Shown here piece by piece: positions 8,210 through 17,416 of a stretch of DNA of 51,878 nucleotides. How positions within the stretch are numbered: position 1 is the stretch's first letter; each line of letters begins with the position of its first letter. The position numbers and the translations under genes were made by a program. Below the pieces are notes generated by a model. The model made no database searches. It was not told where the DNA came from and saw only the letters and a list, made by a program, of their open reading frames with translations. This DNA comes from Clostridia bacterium (GTDB lineage Bacteria; Bacillota; Peptococcia; Peptococcales; SKKY01), in NCBI GenBank assembly GCA_009930175.1, contig RZYW01000004.1, positions 1 to 51,878 on the forward strand, written 5' to 3'.

Positions 8210-9513
8210 TATTCTGTTCCTCCTTTGTGTCCACCGATATGTCCGGAACGTTCTAAAAAGGTGCTTCCTTCTTCCAGACTGTGTGCCTTGAAAACAGCAG
8301 CCTTTCCATATTTTTGTCGTATTATATCTACTACAGAGTCTATGCTTTTTTCTTTTTCTTCATTAATACCATTATCAAAAAGATTTGTTTGTATCGCTTT
8401 TCCCGGAGCTACTTTGGTGCAGGATAGATAGACCTGGCGTACAGGCTGCTTCTTCCAATTTTCTAAAAAAAGATAATTAAAATAATGAATGATTTCTTTG
8501 TTATCTTGAGTTGGGTTAGGCAGATGATAATCTTTTCGGAAACCACTTTCCTGGCAGTCTTTACTGAATCCAATATGTAAGCTTACACCACGGCAGAAAT
8601 AATTGTGCTTTCTCAGGCGGGCAGCAATTTCCTCAGCCATTTCTGCAATAATAATTAAAATATCTTCTTTGGAAAAATAATCTTTCATTAAAATTTGTCC
8701 CTTCCCAAAGCTCTTGTTTTTAGAAGGAATTCTTTCTGACAGGCGGCTGTAATCTACCCCCCAGCTATGGTAAAAAAGCTGAAGACCTAATATACCCAGG
8801 CTTCTTTTTAAAATTTTCGGGTCAGTATGCGCCAGGGAATATACACTACCTATTCCTAAATTATGCAATTTTTTTTCATATCCCTTTGAGATTCCCCACA
8901 TATCTGTAAGAGATGGGATTTTCCAAATTGTTTCGGGTACATTTTCATAGCTCCAGTAAGCAGTCTGGCAAGGCTGTTTCTTTGCTTCATTATCCAGAGC
9001 AAGTTTAGCCAGAAGAGGATTATCTCCAATTCCCACGGCAGTAACCAGACCTAGCTCATCATAAATGTCTTTTTGAATTTTTTTAGCAATTTCTCTTGGA
9101 GTTCCAAAAAGAGAGCGGGTAGAGCTTACATCAAGAAAAGCCTCATCAATACTGTAAATCCACAAATCTTCTTCGCTAACATATCTTCTAAAAATATTAC
9201 ATATTTCCAGATTTTTTTTTAAATATACTCCCATGGAAGGCTCAGTCAGAATTATTTTTTTATTGTCAGGAATTTGAAATTTCCGTGACCCGGTTGTTAT
9301 GCCAAACTCTTTTTTTACCTTAGGAGATGCTGCAAGAACCACAGCTCCCGGGCGTTTAAAATCTGAAATAACAATAATATAAGCATCCATAGGATGAAGA
9401 TTCCGTCTTACGGCCTCTACAGATGCAAAAAAGGATTTAACATCTATACAGAGCAAATCTCTTCTTGGCAGCTTTTGGTAATCTATATTAAATTTCTCTG
9501 ATGTTTTTTCCAT
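8209..9513 (-). CDS. Y-family DNA polymerase (UmuC/UvrX-like), SOS-regulated
   Basis: 434-aa translesion polymerase. The palm motifs are LCIDVKSFFASVEAVRR (about residues 20-36, first Asp) and YSIDEAFLDVS (about 120-130, second acidic pair). A little-finger region follows, including KSFGKGQ. The length matches UvrX/YqjW rather than DinB. ATG at 9513-9511 with AGGGGAAG upstream. The promoter contains a LexA-type box, and the gene is coupled to the yolD-like gene. It inserts bases opposite lesions during SOS, probably at the cost of mutations. A DinB assignment is less likely given the YolD partner. Confidence 0.92.
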   Translation of the reverse strand: MEKTSEKFNIDYQKLPRRDLLCIDVKSFFASVEAVRRNLHPMDAYIIVISDFKRPGAVVLAASPKVKKEFGITTGSRKFQIPDNKKIILTEPSMGVYLKKNLEICNIFRRYVSEEDLWIYSIDEAFLDVSSTRSLFGTPREIAKKIQKDIYDELGLVTAVGIGDNPLLAKLALDNEAKKQPCQTAYWSYENVPETIWKIPSLTDMWGISKGYEKKLHNLGIGSVYSLAHTDPKILKRSLGILGLQLFYHSWGVDYSRLSERIPSKNKSFGKGQILMKDYFSKEDILIIIAEMAEEIAARLRKHNYFCRGVSLHIGFSKDCQESGFRKDYHLPNPTQDNKEIIHYFNYLFLENWKKQPVRQVYLSCTKVAPGKAIQTNLFDNGINEEKEKSIDSVVDIIRQKYGKAAVFKAHSLEEGSTFLERSGHIGGHKGGTE

Positions 9514-9555
9514 ATTAAAACTTCCCCTGTAAAATAGTCATGATTCTTTTAGAAA

Positions 9556-9584
9556 ATAATAGCACAGAACACATGTTCTGTAAA
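9556..9584 (-). promoter_or_regulatory. SOS promoter: LexA box inside the -35/-10 spacer
   Basis: Read on the minus strand: TTTACA (9584-9579), exactly 17 bp, TATTAT (9561-9556). The spacer holds GAAC-N4-GTTC (9567-9578, within the 6-bp arms CAGAAC/GTTCTG at 9565-9580), the core of the Bacillota LexA site. LexA bound here would block RNA polymerase. Confidence 0.85.
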
Positions 9585-9713
9585 ATGTTAAGTGGAAAAA
9601 TTATAAATGGATATTTCTTTTCCGAAAAGATTATGTTATTATCAGAAAAGGCTTACCTTCCGCCTAAAGAGAAGAGAATAGATGAGATGAGAAAAGAAAA
9701 GGAGAGATGAGAA

Positions 9714-10895
9714 ATGGAAAGAAGTAATGGATATTTTGGTCAGTTTGGGGGTTCTTATGTACCTGAATCATTAGGAGCGGTGCTTAAAGAACTTGAGGAG
9801 AGTTTTTACAAGTATATTGACGATCCCGATTTCCAAAAAGAATTGCAGTACTACTATAAACAATATGTAGGACGTGCAAACCCCTTGTATTTTGCAGAAA
9901 GGCTTACAGAAAAAGCAGGGGGAGCAAAAATTTATTTAAAAAGAGAAGATCTAAATCACACAGGTGCTCACAAAATTAACAACACTCTTGGTCAGGCCCT
10001 TTTGGCAAAAAGAATGGGCAAGAAAAGAATTATTGCAGAAACCGGAGCGGGACAACATGGTGTTGCCACAGCTACAGTATGTGCTTTGATGGGCCTTGAA
10101 TGTATTGTTTACATGGGCGAAATTGATATAAAACGTCAGGAACTTAATGTTTTCAGAATGGAAATTCTTGGAGCAAAAGTTGTTTCAGTAAAGAGTGGAA
10201 CAAGAACATTAAAAGATGCAGTTGATGCTGCTTTAGAAGATTATGTTACAAATGCAGAAAATACTTTTTATATGCTTGGATCCGCAGTAGGTCCACATCC
10301 ATACCCAACTATGGTAAGAGAATTCCAAAGTGTTATAGGTAAAGAAGCCAGAGCACAGATTCTTGAAGCAGAGGGAAGACTTCCAGACTATCTGGTTGCC
10401 TGCGTAGGCGGGGGAAGTAATGCTATTGGATTGTTCCACCCCTTTGTTGATGATAATGAAGTTAAAATTGTTGGAGTAGAGCCTGCAGGAAAAGGTTTGG
10501 ATACCCCAGACCATGCGGCATCAATAACTCTTGGCAGCGTAGGGATTATTCATGGCTTTAAATGTTATACTCTTCAGGATGAAAAGGGAGAGCCGTTGCC
10601 AGTATATTCTGTAGCAGCAGGTCTTGATTACCCTGGAGTCGGCCCGGAACACAGTTATTACAAAGAAATTGGCAGAGGGGAATATGTTTCAGCAACAGAC
10701 GATGAAGCACTAGATGCTTTCTTTACACTTTCTAAAACAGAAGGAATTATTCCTGCGATTGAAAGTTCCCACGCAGTTGCTTATGCAATGAAACTTGCCC
10801 CAACACTTGATAAAGATAAAATAATAATAGTTAACCTTTCCGGCCGGGGAGACAAAGATGTTGCTCAGGTTATGGAAATGATGGAAAATAAATAA
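9714..10895 (+). CDS. trpB: Tryptophan synthase beta chain
   Basis: 393-aa PLP enzyme joining indole and serine to make tryptophan. The PLP-lysine motif is HTGAHKINN (about residues 82-90), with ETGAGQHG (about 104-111) and the phosphate-binding GGGSNAIG (about 227-234). Length and sequence fit the TrpB1 type that normally partners TrpA. No trpA or other trp gene is adjacent. It is monocistronic: flanked by the divergent polymerase gene and its own terminator. AGGAGAG at 9699-9705 precedes ATG9714. A possible -10 TATTAT (9637-9642) lies upstream with a poor -35; no T-box or leader hairpin was recognised. Confidence 0.96.
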   Translation: MERSNGYFGQFGGSYVPESLGAVLKELEESFYKYIDDPDFQKELQYYYKQYVGRANPLYFAERLTEKAGGAKIYLKREDLNHTGAHKINNTLGQALLAKRMGKKRIIAETGAGQHGVATATVCALMGLECIVYMGEIDIKRQELNVFRMEILGAKVVSVKSGTRTLKDAVDAALEDYVTNAENTFYMLGSAVGPHPYPTMVREFQSVIGKEARAQILEAEGRLPDYLVACVGGGSNAIGLFHPFVDDNEVKIVGVEPAGKGLDTPDHAASITLGSVGIIHGFKCYTLQDEKGEPLPVYSVAAGLDYPGVGPEHSYYKEIGRGEYVSATDDEALDAFFTLSKTEGIIPAIESSHAVAYAMKLAPTLDKDKIIIVNLSGRGDKDVAQVMEMMENK

Positions 10896-10907
10896 AAAAA
10901 TATATTT

Positions 10908-10941
10908 AAGCTTCGGATAATAAAAATCCGAAGCTTTTTTA
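10908..10941 (+). terminator. Rho-independent terminator of trpB
   Basis: An 11-bp perfect stem (10908-10918 with 10926-10936), a 7-nt loop and a T-run at 10935-10940. Confidence 0.93.
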
Positions 10942-10970
10942 TTTGTTTCCTAAAGTTCAAGTGGTATAAT
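10942..10970 (+). promoter_or_regulatory. Promoter of the ogt operon
   Basis: An extended -10, TGGTATAAT (10962-10970), with a weak -35 TTTGTT (10942-10947) at 17 bp. It lies 27 bp before ATG10997. Confidence 0.7.
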
Positions 10971-10996
10971 AACCTATTATATGAGGGGGGATTAGG

Positions 10997-11464
10997 ATGA
11001 AATACCTGTTTTTTTATCAATTTCCAATTGGGACTATTGGAATAGGGGAAACTGAAGGATGTATTTCAGATATTATTTTTTCAGAAAAAGATACCCCCCC
11101 TGAATATGAGATTAAAGAGACCCCAGTAATTTTGGAAAGTAAAAAACAACTTGAAGAATATTTCGCAGGAACCAGAAAGTGCTTTGACCTTCCAATTAAA
11201 TTTACCAAAGGTACAGATTTTCAAAAAAAAATATGGGAAACTCTTTTAAAAATTCCTTACGGGGAAACTTGCAGTTATAAAAAAATTGCAGAAATGGCAG
11301 GACATCCAAAGGCAAGCAGAGCGGTTGGGGGAGCAAATAATAAGAACCCAATATCAATCATTGTCCCTTGTCACAGGGTTATTGGAGCAAATGGATCTCT
11401 TGTAGGTTATGGTGGTGGATTGAATATTAAAGAAGCACTGTTAAATTTGGAAAAAGGAAGGTAG
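10997..11464 (+). CDS. ogt: Methylated-DNA--protein-cysteine methyltransferase
   Basis: 155-aa suicide repair protein moving alkyl groups from O6-alkylguanine (and O4-alkylthymine) to its own cysteine. The active site IVPCHRVIG (about residues 121-129) is intact, and IPYGETCSYKKIAEMAGHPKASRAVG forms the DNA-binding helix-turn-helix. GGGGGG upstream of ATG10997 is the ribosome site. It is 3 nt ahead of the diguanylate cyclase gene and heads an unusual five-gene run (to 16706) that also includes an AlkD-like gene. Confidence 0.95.
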   Translation: MKYLFFYQFPIGTIGIGETEGCISDIIFSEKDTPPEYEIKETPVILESKKQLEEYFAGTRKCFDLPIKFTKGTDFQKKIWETLLKIPYGETCSYKKIAEMAGHPKASRAVGGANNKNPISIIVPCHRVIGANGSLVGYGGGLNIKEALLNLEKGR

Positions 11465-11467
11465 CCT

Positions 11468-13267
11468 ATGTCGGGAGCAAAGAATTTCAAAATAAAACAA
11501 TTTACAATCATCTTCTTAATACTTTTATTTTTGCTGCCTGTAATTTCTTCTTTTGCCTTTGAATATAATTCAGGAATGGAAATAATAAAATTAAAAGGTG
11601 ACTGGGAGTTTTACTGGGAAGAATTGCTTTACCCTGAAGATTTTCATAAGGAGAATTTTCAGGATAAGGGAGTTCTTTTTCCAATTCCCGGAGAGCTTGA
11701 TGGTTATCCATCAGATACATATGGAACATTCAGAACTATAGTTACTGTAGATAATCCAGCTAAAGAATATGGATTAAAAGTACCATACTTTTCCTCTGCC
11801 AACCGTATTTGGGTTAATGGGGAAGAAGTATTTGCATCAGGTGTTGTTAGTGATACCAAGGAAAGCTATATTCCAAAGTATATGCCGGGAGAAGCATATT
11901 TTGTTCCTGGAACTGAGGAAGTAGAAGTGCTTATTCAGATTTCCAATTACCATCACCGGAGAATAAAGCTAAAGAATGTTCTTTTTGGTGATGCAGATGC
12001 AATAAAATCCCTCACTCAAAGAAATCTTATCAAAGAGAGCACCCTTGCAGGAGGGCTAATTCTAATTTCCATATACTATGCTATCCTTTATTTTATTCAG
12101 AATAAAGAAAAAGCCTCAATTTATCTATCCCTGCTTTCCCTTGTTGTTGCTATTAGAGGAACCATTCTTACAGAGAAAATAATTCTCCACCTGTTTCCTA
12201 ATATATCCGGGGAGTTTTTAATGAAGCTGGGATTCTTACCATCATTTTTATTCCTTCCTCTAATTGCTTTATATGTTAAAGAAGTGTTTAAAATAAAAGA
12301 AATTGAAAAACTGGAAGGTATATTGCAAAAATCTGCAATTGCTTTTGTTTTTCTTGTTTTACTCACACCAGGAAAAGTGTATGATTTGGCATTTAATTTA
12401 CTAAACTTTATTTTCGTTCCAGTTGCTTTCTATATTGTTTTTGTAATGTTTTATAATAAGGAATATAGAAAAATGAGGGGATACCGGTTAATGGTATCCG
12501 GCTGCACAGTACTTTTTCTTACTGCTTTAAATGATATTTTAAGTGAATTTGATGTGATAAAAAACCCTGAAATGTTCACAGCAGGTATGTTTATTTTTAT
12601 TTTAATTCAGGCTGTTTTTCTTGCCTGGGAATTAAATCATAACCTTGAAGAAAAAATTAAAGAACGTACTTTTGAGCTTGAAACTTTAAATAAAAAACTT
12701 GAACTATTTTCAAGGATTGATGCCCTTACAGGCCTTTATAACCGAAGAGCTTTTGAAGAAAGATTTGAAGGTGAATGGGAAAGAGTAACCAGGGATAATA
12801 AACCTTTATCAGCCCTGATTTTTGATATTGATTACTTTAAAGATTTTAATGATAATTACGGACATCTTTCCGGGGATGACTGTTTGGTTAAGGTTGCTGA
12901 AACAATTAGAGAATCTGTTTTATTGCCACAAGGTTTTACTGCACGTTTTGGTGGTGAGGAATTTGTTGTACTTCTACCAGAAACCGATTGGAATACTTCA
13001 AAAGATCTTGCAGAAAAAATAAGATTAAATATTGAAGGGCTTAAAATACCCCATAGTTTTTCTCAGGCAGAAAAGCATGTTACAGTAAGTGCCGGAGTTA
13101 CCACTTTGTGCCCTGAAACCAAGAATATTGATAGCAGAGAATTTTTGAAAATGGCAGATAGTTATTTGTATCTTGCCAAAAAAATGGGAAGAAACAGGAT
13201 CGCAGGAAATATAGTTGGGAGTGAAGCAACTTGCGGGAGTCAATTAAAAATGAACTTTTCAGATTAA
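11468..13267 (+). CDS. 7TMR-DISM sensor diguanylate cyclase
   Basis: 599-aa c-di-GMP synthase. A signal peptide/first helix (about residues 11-30) precedes an extracellular jelly-roll sensor domain (about 35-175, GDWEFYW, then IWVNGEEVFASG). A seven-helix 7TMR-DISM region spans about 190-388, followed by a short coiled coil (392-415) and GGDEF. The cyclase motif is FGGEEF (GGEEF 495-499) and looks active; the RxxD inhibitory site is absent (LPQG in its place). GGAAGG before ATG11468. The 3' end overlaps the AlkD-like gene by 37 nt. It probably reports an extracellular carbohydrate-like or unknown ligand. Confidence 0.9.
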   Translation: MSGAKNFKIKQFTIIFLILLFLLPVISSFAFEYNSGMEIIKLKGDWEFYWEELLYPEDFHKENFQDKGVLFPIPGELDGYPSDTYGTFRTIVTVDNPAKEYGLKVPYFSSANRIWVNGEEVFASGVVSDTKESYIPKYMPGEAYFVPGTEEVEVLIQISNYHHRRIKLKNVLFGDADAIKSLTQRNLIKESTLAGGLILISIYYAILYFIQNKEKASIYLSLLSLVVAIRGTILTEKIILHLFPNISGEFLMKLGFLPSFLFLPLIALYVKEVFKIKEIEKLEGILQKSAIAFVFLVLLTPGKVYDLAFNLLNFIFVPVAFYIVFVMFYNKEYRKMRGYRLMVSGCTVLFLTALNDILSEFDVIKNPEMFTAGMFIFILIQAVFLAWELNHNLEEKIKERTFELETLNKKLELFSRIDALTGLYNRRAFEERFEGEWERVTRDNKPLSALIFDIDYFKDFNDNYGHLSGDDCLVKVAETIRESVLLPQGFTARFGGEEFVVLLPETDWNTSKDLAEKIRLNIEGLKIPHSFSQAEKHVTVSAGVTTLCPETKNIDSREFLKMADSYLYLAKKMGRNRIAGNIVGSEATCGSQLKMNFSD

Positions 13268-13938
13268 AAGATGAAAAATATAAGGTTTTTTCCCTAAAAC
13301 TCCTTCCTGGAGTTCCCCAGGAAACTTTAATAGGAGTAAGAATCCCTCTGTTGAGAAAAATCGCTGGGAAGGCGGCAGTTACACCTGGCTGGGAAGAATT
13401 TTTAAAGGAAAATGATAATTTGCTTTTCGAAGAAAAAATGATTCAGGGAATGATTATAGGAAAAATAAAGACAGATCCCCTGAAAAAAATAAAAATGATT
13501 GAAGAGTTCCTTCCGAAAATTGATAACTGGTCTCTTTGTGACAGTTTTTGTACTAGCCTTAAGTTTGCAGGAGAGGAAAGGAATCAGAAGCATGTTTGGA
13601 ATTTTATTGAAAATCTTTTTTCTCACAAAGAAGAATATTATGTTCGATTTGCTGCTGTAATGGCACTTACCTATTTTTTAAATAAGGGATATCTGGAAAA
13701 TGTTTTAATAAAGTACAATTTAGTTAACCACCAGGGATACTATGCTAAAATGGCTGTTGCCTGGGGTATATCCATGGCCTATGTCAAAAACCCTGAAAAA
13801 ACAAGGGAATTTCTTTTGCAAAACAATTTAGATTCCTTTACATATAACAAGTCAGTGCAAAAAATAAGGGAGTCTTTTCAGATTAGTGAAGAAGAAAAAG
13901 AGTTTTTAAAAGGAATAAATAAGGGTACAAGAAATTAG
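13231..13938 (+). CDS. AlkD-like DNA alkylation repair protein
   Basis: 235-aa HEAT-like repeat protein of the DNA alkylation repair (AlkC/AlkD) family, which excises bulky or positively charged alkylated bases. Family motifs: IPLLRKIA (about residues 38-45), NWSLCDSF (about 98-105), YYVRFAAVMALTYF (about 138-151) and YNKSVQKIRES near the C-terminus. TTG13231 is the only start after an in-frame stop, with GGGAG upstream inside the cyclase gene. The NWSLCD motif keeps the Trp-Asp spacing of the substrate pocket. It is co-transcribed with ogt, giving two alkylation-repair activities around a cyclase gene. Confidence 0.88.
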   Translation: MRESIKNELFRLKDEKYKVFSLKLLPGVPQETLIGVRIPLLRKIAGKAAVTPGWEEFLKENDNLLFEEKMIQGMIIGKIKTDPLKKIKMIEEFLPKIDNWSLCDSFCTSLKFAGEERNQKHVWNFIENLFSHKEEYYVRFAAVMALTYFLNKGYLENVLIKYNLVNHQGYYAKMAVAWGISMAYVKNPEKTREFLLQNNLDSFTYNKSVQKIRESFQISEEEKEFLKGINKGTRN

Positions 13939-13960
13939 ATTTAAGAATTGGAGTGAAAAT

Positions 13961-16339
13961 ATGAAAAAACCATCCTCGAAACAAATTTGCTTTTTCCTTG
14001 TAATTATTATGATAAATATTTTGCTTCCATTTTCAGCCCTGGCTCAAGAAAGACCATTATTAATTGTTGGAGATGATGAATATTATCCTCCCTACAGTTT
14101 TGTTGATAAAAATGGAGAACCCGCAGGTTTTAATATCGACTTAATTAAAGCCGTTGCTAATGCAGCAGGTTATGATTTGGAAATACATTTAGATGAGTGG
14201 AGTAAAGTACGAGAAGCTTTGGAAGCAGGAGAACTTGACCTTATAAGTGGCATGGTTTTTTCTGAGGAAAGAGAAGAAATTTACAGTTTTTCATTAAAGC
14301 ACACTGTTAATATTGGGGATGTTTTTTCTTTAAAAGAAAATAAAATATCTAGTATTGAAGATCTCAGAGGTAAAACAATAGTTGTACAGAGAGCGGATAT
14401 TGTGGCTGAATATATGGCTGGTAAGGCAGAAGAACTTGATTTACGCCTTATTGAAGTTACATCAGCAAGGGAGGCCATTCAAGCTGTAAGTGAAGGTGAA
14501 TACGATTATACAGCTTTAATGAAGCTTCCCGGTTTGTATGCTATTAAAGAATATAGCTATTTAAATGTATTTGAAAATAATTTATCTTTAGTTTCCAACG
14601 ACTATGGCATGGCTGTTTTAAAAGGTAATGAAGATTTGTTAATGGAACTAAACAGTGGCTTGCAGATTATAAAGACTACTGGTGAATATGATTTAATATA
14701 TGATAGATGGATTAATATCTATGAAGAAGTTAATGTTTCAGATTTTATAAGCAGATTTTGGTGGATTCCCTTAACTATTGGCTCAACCTTAATAATTTTA
14801 TTAGGAATTTCTGTAACTTTAAGATACTTGGTTAATAAAAAAACAATAGAGCTTGAAGATGCAAATATTAAATTAAAAATGAACGCTGAGGAAATAGAGG
14901 CGAATCTTGAAGAACTTACAGCTATAGAAGAAGAACTTCGAACAAACTATGATCAGATAAGGATTAGTGAGGAAAAAAGAAGAAGAATTATTGAATCTCT
15001 TCCCGATCTTGTTTTTACTTTCTCAAATGACGGAAGAATTACAGAAGTTCATAATTCAGAAGGTAAAGATTTACTTTTACCTAAAGAACAATTTTTAGGT
15101 AAGCATATTTTAGAAGTTATGCCAGAACATATTGCAGTTAAAGCTTTGGAAAATCTTGAAAAAGTATTTGCTGAAAGTAAAATGGAATCCTTTGAGTATG
15201 ATATAGAAATTATGGGAAATATGAAAAGCTATGAGGTAAGAATGGTTAAGTCTGATGATACAGAGTCCCTGGGAATAGTAAGGGATATTACCTCAGATAA
15301 AAAATATCAGGAGAACATGGAATATTTAAGCCACCATGATTTTCTTACAGGTTTATTTAACCGGCACTATTTTGAAAAGAAATTATCTGAACTTGATACA
15401 TTGGAAAATCTTCCTCTGTGTCTTATTATGGCAGATGTTAATGGTCTTAAGCTTGTAAATGATTCCTTTGGCCATAAAGCCGGGGATGAGCTTCTTATTA
15501 AAGTTGGAGATGTTCTAAAAAAGGCCTGTACTTCAGGGGAACATATTTTTAGAATTGGCGGAGATGAGTTCATAATACTATTCTCTATAAAAGAACCAGG
15601 AGAAGCAGAAATTCTAATTGAAAAAATTAAAGAATTGGCTAAAACAGAAAAAATTAAAGCAATAGAGCTGTCTATCTCCTTCGGTTGGGCCTTAAAAGAA
15701 AAAATTGAAGAAGATATTCACGAAGTTTTTAAAGATGCTGAAAATCAAATGTACAAAAGAAAATTATTTGAAAGTCCAAGTATCCGTGGTAAAACAATTA
15801 ATGCTATAATAAATACCCTTTATGAAAAAAATCAAAGAGAGGAAGAACACTCAAGAAGAGTATCTGAACTTGCTTTTGAATTTGCCCAGGTATTGGGAAT
15901 GACGGAGCAGGAAGTTCAGGAAATTAAAACTATGGGTCTTCTTCATGATATTGGTAAAATTGCAGTAAATGAAGGTATTTTAAACAAAGAGGGCAGACTT
16001 ACTGCTGAAGAATATGATGAAATTAAACTTCATCCTGAAATTGGATATAGAATTTTAAGTTCCGTGAATGATATGTCAGATATGGCTGATTATGTACTTT
16101 GTCATCATGAAAGATGGGATGGAAAAGGTTATCCAAGAGGAATTTCCGGTAAAGATATTCCACTTCAGTCCAGAATAATTGCTATTGTTGATGCCTATGA
16201 TGCAATGATAAGTTACCGTACCTACAGAACATCAAGAACAGTTGATGAAGCTGTTGCGGAGTTGCGAAAATATGCTGGAACACAGTTCGATCCAGAGCTT
16301 GTGGAAATATTTATTAAAATAGTATTAAAAAAAGAGTAA
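13961..16339 (+). CDS. Periplasmic-binding/PAS/GGDEF/HD-GYP sensor protein
   Basis: 792-aa transmembrane c-di-GMP protein. Domain order: signal peptide (10-28), extracellular family-3 solute-binding domain (about 31-255, GDDEYYPPYSFVDKNGEPAGF, as for amino-acid binding), membrane helix (about 267-290), coiled coil (295-340), PAS (about 340-445), GGDEF (about 455-605, GGDEF 533-537) and HD-GYP phosphodiesterase (about 625-790). The HD-GYP residues LLHDIGK (660-666) and HHERWDGKGYPRG (715-727) are intact. It could both make and break c-di-GMP in response to an amino-acid-like ligand. AATTGGAGTG precedes ATG13961, 22 nt after the AlkD-like gene. Confidence 0.92.
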   Translation: MKKPSSKQICFFLVIIMINILLPFSALAQERPLLIVGDDEYYPPYSFVDKNGEPAGFNIDLIKAVANAAGYDLEIHLDEWSKVREALEAGELDLISGMVFSEEREEIYSFSLKHTVNIGDVFSLKENKISSIEDLRGKTIVVQRADIVAEYMAGKAEELDLRLIEVTSAREAIQAVSEGEYDYTALMKLPGLYAIKEYSYLNVFENNLSLVSNDYGMAVLKGNEDLLMELNSGLQIIKTTGEYDLIYDRWINIYEEVNVSDFISRFWWIPLTIGSTLIILLGISVTLRYLVNKKTIELEDANIKLKMNAEEIEANLEELTAIEEELRTNYDQIRISEEKRRRIIESLPDLVFTFSNDGRITEVHNSEGKDLLLPKEQFLGKHILEVMPEHIAVKALENLEKVFAESKMESFEYDIEIMGNMKSYEVRMVKSDDTESLGIVRDITSDKKYQENMEYLSHHDFLTGLFNRHYFEKKLSELDTLENLPLCLIMADVNGLKLVNDSFGHKAGDELLIKVGDVLKKACTSGEHIFRIGGDEFIILFSIKEPGEAEILIEKIKELAKTEKIKAIELSISFGWALKEKIEEDIHEVFKDAENQMYKRKLFESPSIRGKTINAIINTLYEKNQREEEHSRRVSELAFEFAQVLGMTEQEVQEIKTMGLLHDIGKIAVNEGILNKEGRLTAEEYDEIKLHPEIGYRILSSVNDMSDMADYVLCHHERWDGKGYPRGISGKDIPLQSRIIAIVDAYDAMISYRTYRTSRTVDEAVAELRKYAGTQFDPELVEIFIKIVLKKE

Positions 16340-16349
16340 GGAGATTTTG

Positions 16350-16706
16350 ATGGATAACTATAACCAAAATGAAAGTCGTGAAATAGAAGATATACTGCTT
16401 AAAGTAAAGTTTAACAAAGAGATTAATGAATTGTACAATGCAATAGAGGGAGGAATGGAAATATATGACTCCATGTTAATTAATATCTTAATTGATCCTT
16501 CTGAGGACAGAGATAATATATTTAAAATTCTTGGAGTTGAAGATGTTGAAGAGCTAAATATTAAAATGTCCCAGGACAGAATCTTTAAGAGAATAATAAA
16601 ACTCTTAGAAGAAAAAAATCTGACCTGGGAAATAAGACAAAATAAAATTCAAGAAAAAACTATTAAAGGTTATATGCTTCAGTTGAAAATTTTATTAAAA
16701 AAGTAG
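16350..16706 (+). CDS. Hypothetical small helical protein
   Basis: 118 aa, family not recognised. It is acidic and helix-rich with no signal or membrane segment. AAGGAG at 16338-16343 supports ATG16350 over TTG16347. It lies 10 nt after the HD-GYP sensor gene and is probably its co-transcribed partner. The 3' end overlaps the convergent esterase gene by 28 nt, and I see no terminator there. Confidence 0.75.
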   Translation: MDNYNQNESREIEDILLKVKFNKEINELYNAIEGGMEIYDSMLINILIDPSEDRDNIFKILGVEDVEELNIKMSQDRIFKRIIKLLEEKNLTWEIRQNKIQEKTIKGYMLQLKILLKK

Positions 16707-17416
16707 GCAACTTGTATACGCCACCAATCCCAATCGTGGTTTACATCATGGCCCCAAAAATCTATCCAGGCTGGAATATTCTTTTCCCGGAATATTTCAG
16801 CCATTATTTTTGTGTCCTTAATGGTATCTTCTTCCCAGGCTCCCTGACCAGAACAAAGAACAATCTGGCTTTCTCTAAACTGGTCAAGATACCAGGGGTT
16901 ATCAAGATTCTTTAAATAATCTGTCGGTGAGTTAATATAAACATCAAAATTCATTTCTTCTCCTGTAAAGTAGCGGATATCATATATTCCACTTAAAGCC
17001 ACAACCGTATCGAAAACATCCGGGTGTCTTAAAAAGAAGTTTAATGCGTGGTAAGCTCCAAGACTACATCCTGTGGTTGCAAATTTCCCTCTCCAGCCAG
17101 TTTCTTCCCTGATTAGAGAGCAGAGTTCATCGTATATATATAAATCATAAAGATTATGTTTTGCCGCTTTTTCAAAGGGATGAATCATGTCATTCATCCA
17201 GCTTTCCTGATCTATGCTGTCAGGAGTATAAACTCTTATTAATCCTTGGTCTATAAAAGGACGCAGGGCATCTATCATTCCAAAATCTTCATATTCATAG
17301 AAACTCCCCCCGGAACTGGGGAAGACTACAACGGGCTTACCAGTATTACCGTATTCTCTAAAATACATCTCTCTGTTTAAATGTTTGCTGTAAAAAGATC
17401 TTTCATTTTTATACAT
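16679..17416 (-). CDS. Alpha/beta-hydrolase (esterase family), partner of ATP-grasp protein
   Basis: 245-aa hydrolase. The nucleophile elbow is GCSLG (Ser118), preceded by VVVFPSSGG (about residues 29-37, oxyanion region). A candidate catalytic His lies in WGHDVNHDWDWW (His223 or His227). No signal peptide, so probably cytoplasmic. Its start overlaps the ATP-grasp gene by 8 nt. The pair suggests that one enzyme forms an amide or ester and the other cleaves, transfers or matures a product. The true substrate is unknown. Confidence 0.82.
   Translation of the reverse strand: MYKNERSFYSKHLNREMYFREYGNTGKPVVVFPSSGGSFYEYEDFGMIDALRPFIDQGLIRVYTPDSIDQESWMNDMIHPFEKAAKHNLYDLYIYDELCSLIREETGWRGKFATTGCSLGAYHALNFFLRHPDVFDTVVALSGIYDIRYFTGEEMNFDVYINSPTDYLKNLDNPWYLDQFRESQIVLCSGQGAWEEDTIKDTKIMAEIFREKNIPAWIDFWGHDVNHDWDWWRIQVAYFFNKIFN

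Noticed and set aside
9600-9713. T-box or tryptophan-responsive leader before trpB
   Set aside because: The region is purine-rich and short, with no specifier stem, no T-box sequence and no terminator hairpin.
16660-16730. Terminator between the converging small gene and esterase gene
   Set aside because: No stem with a T-run on either strand; the genes simply overlap by 28 nt.
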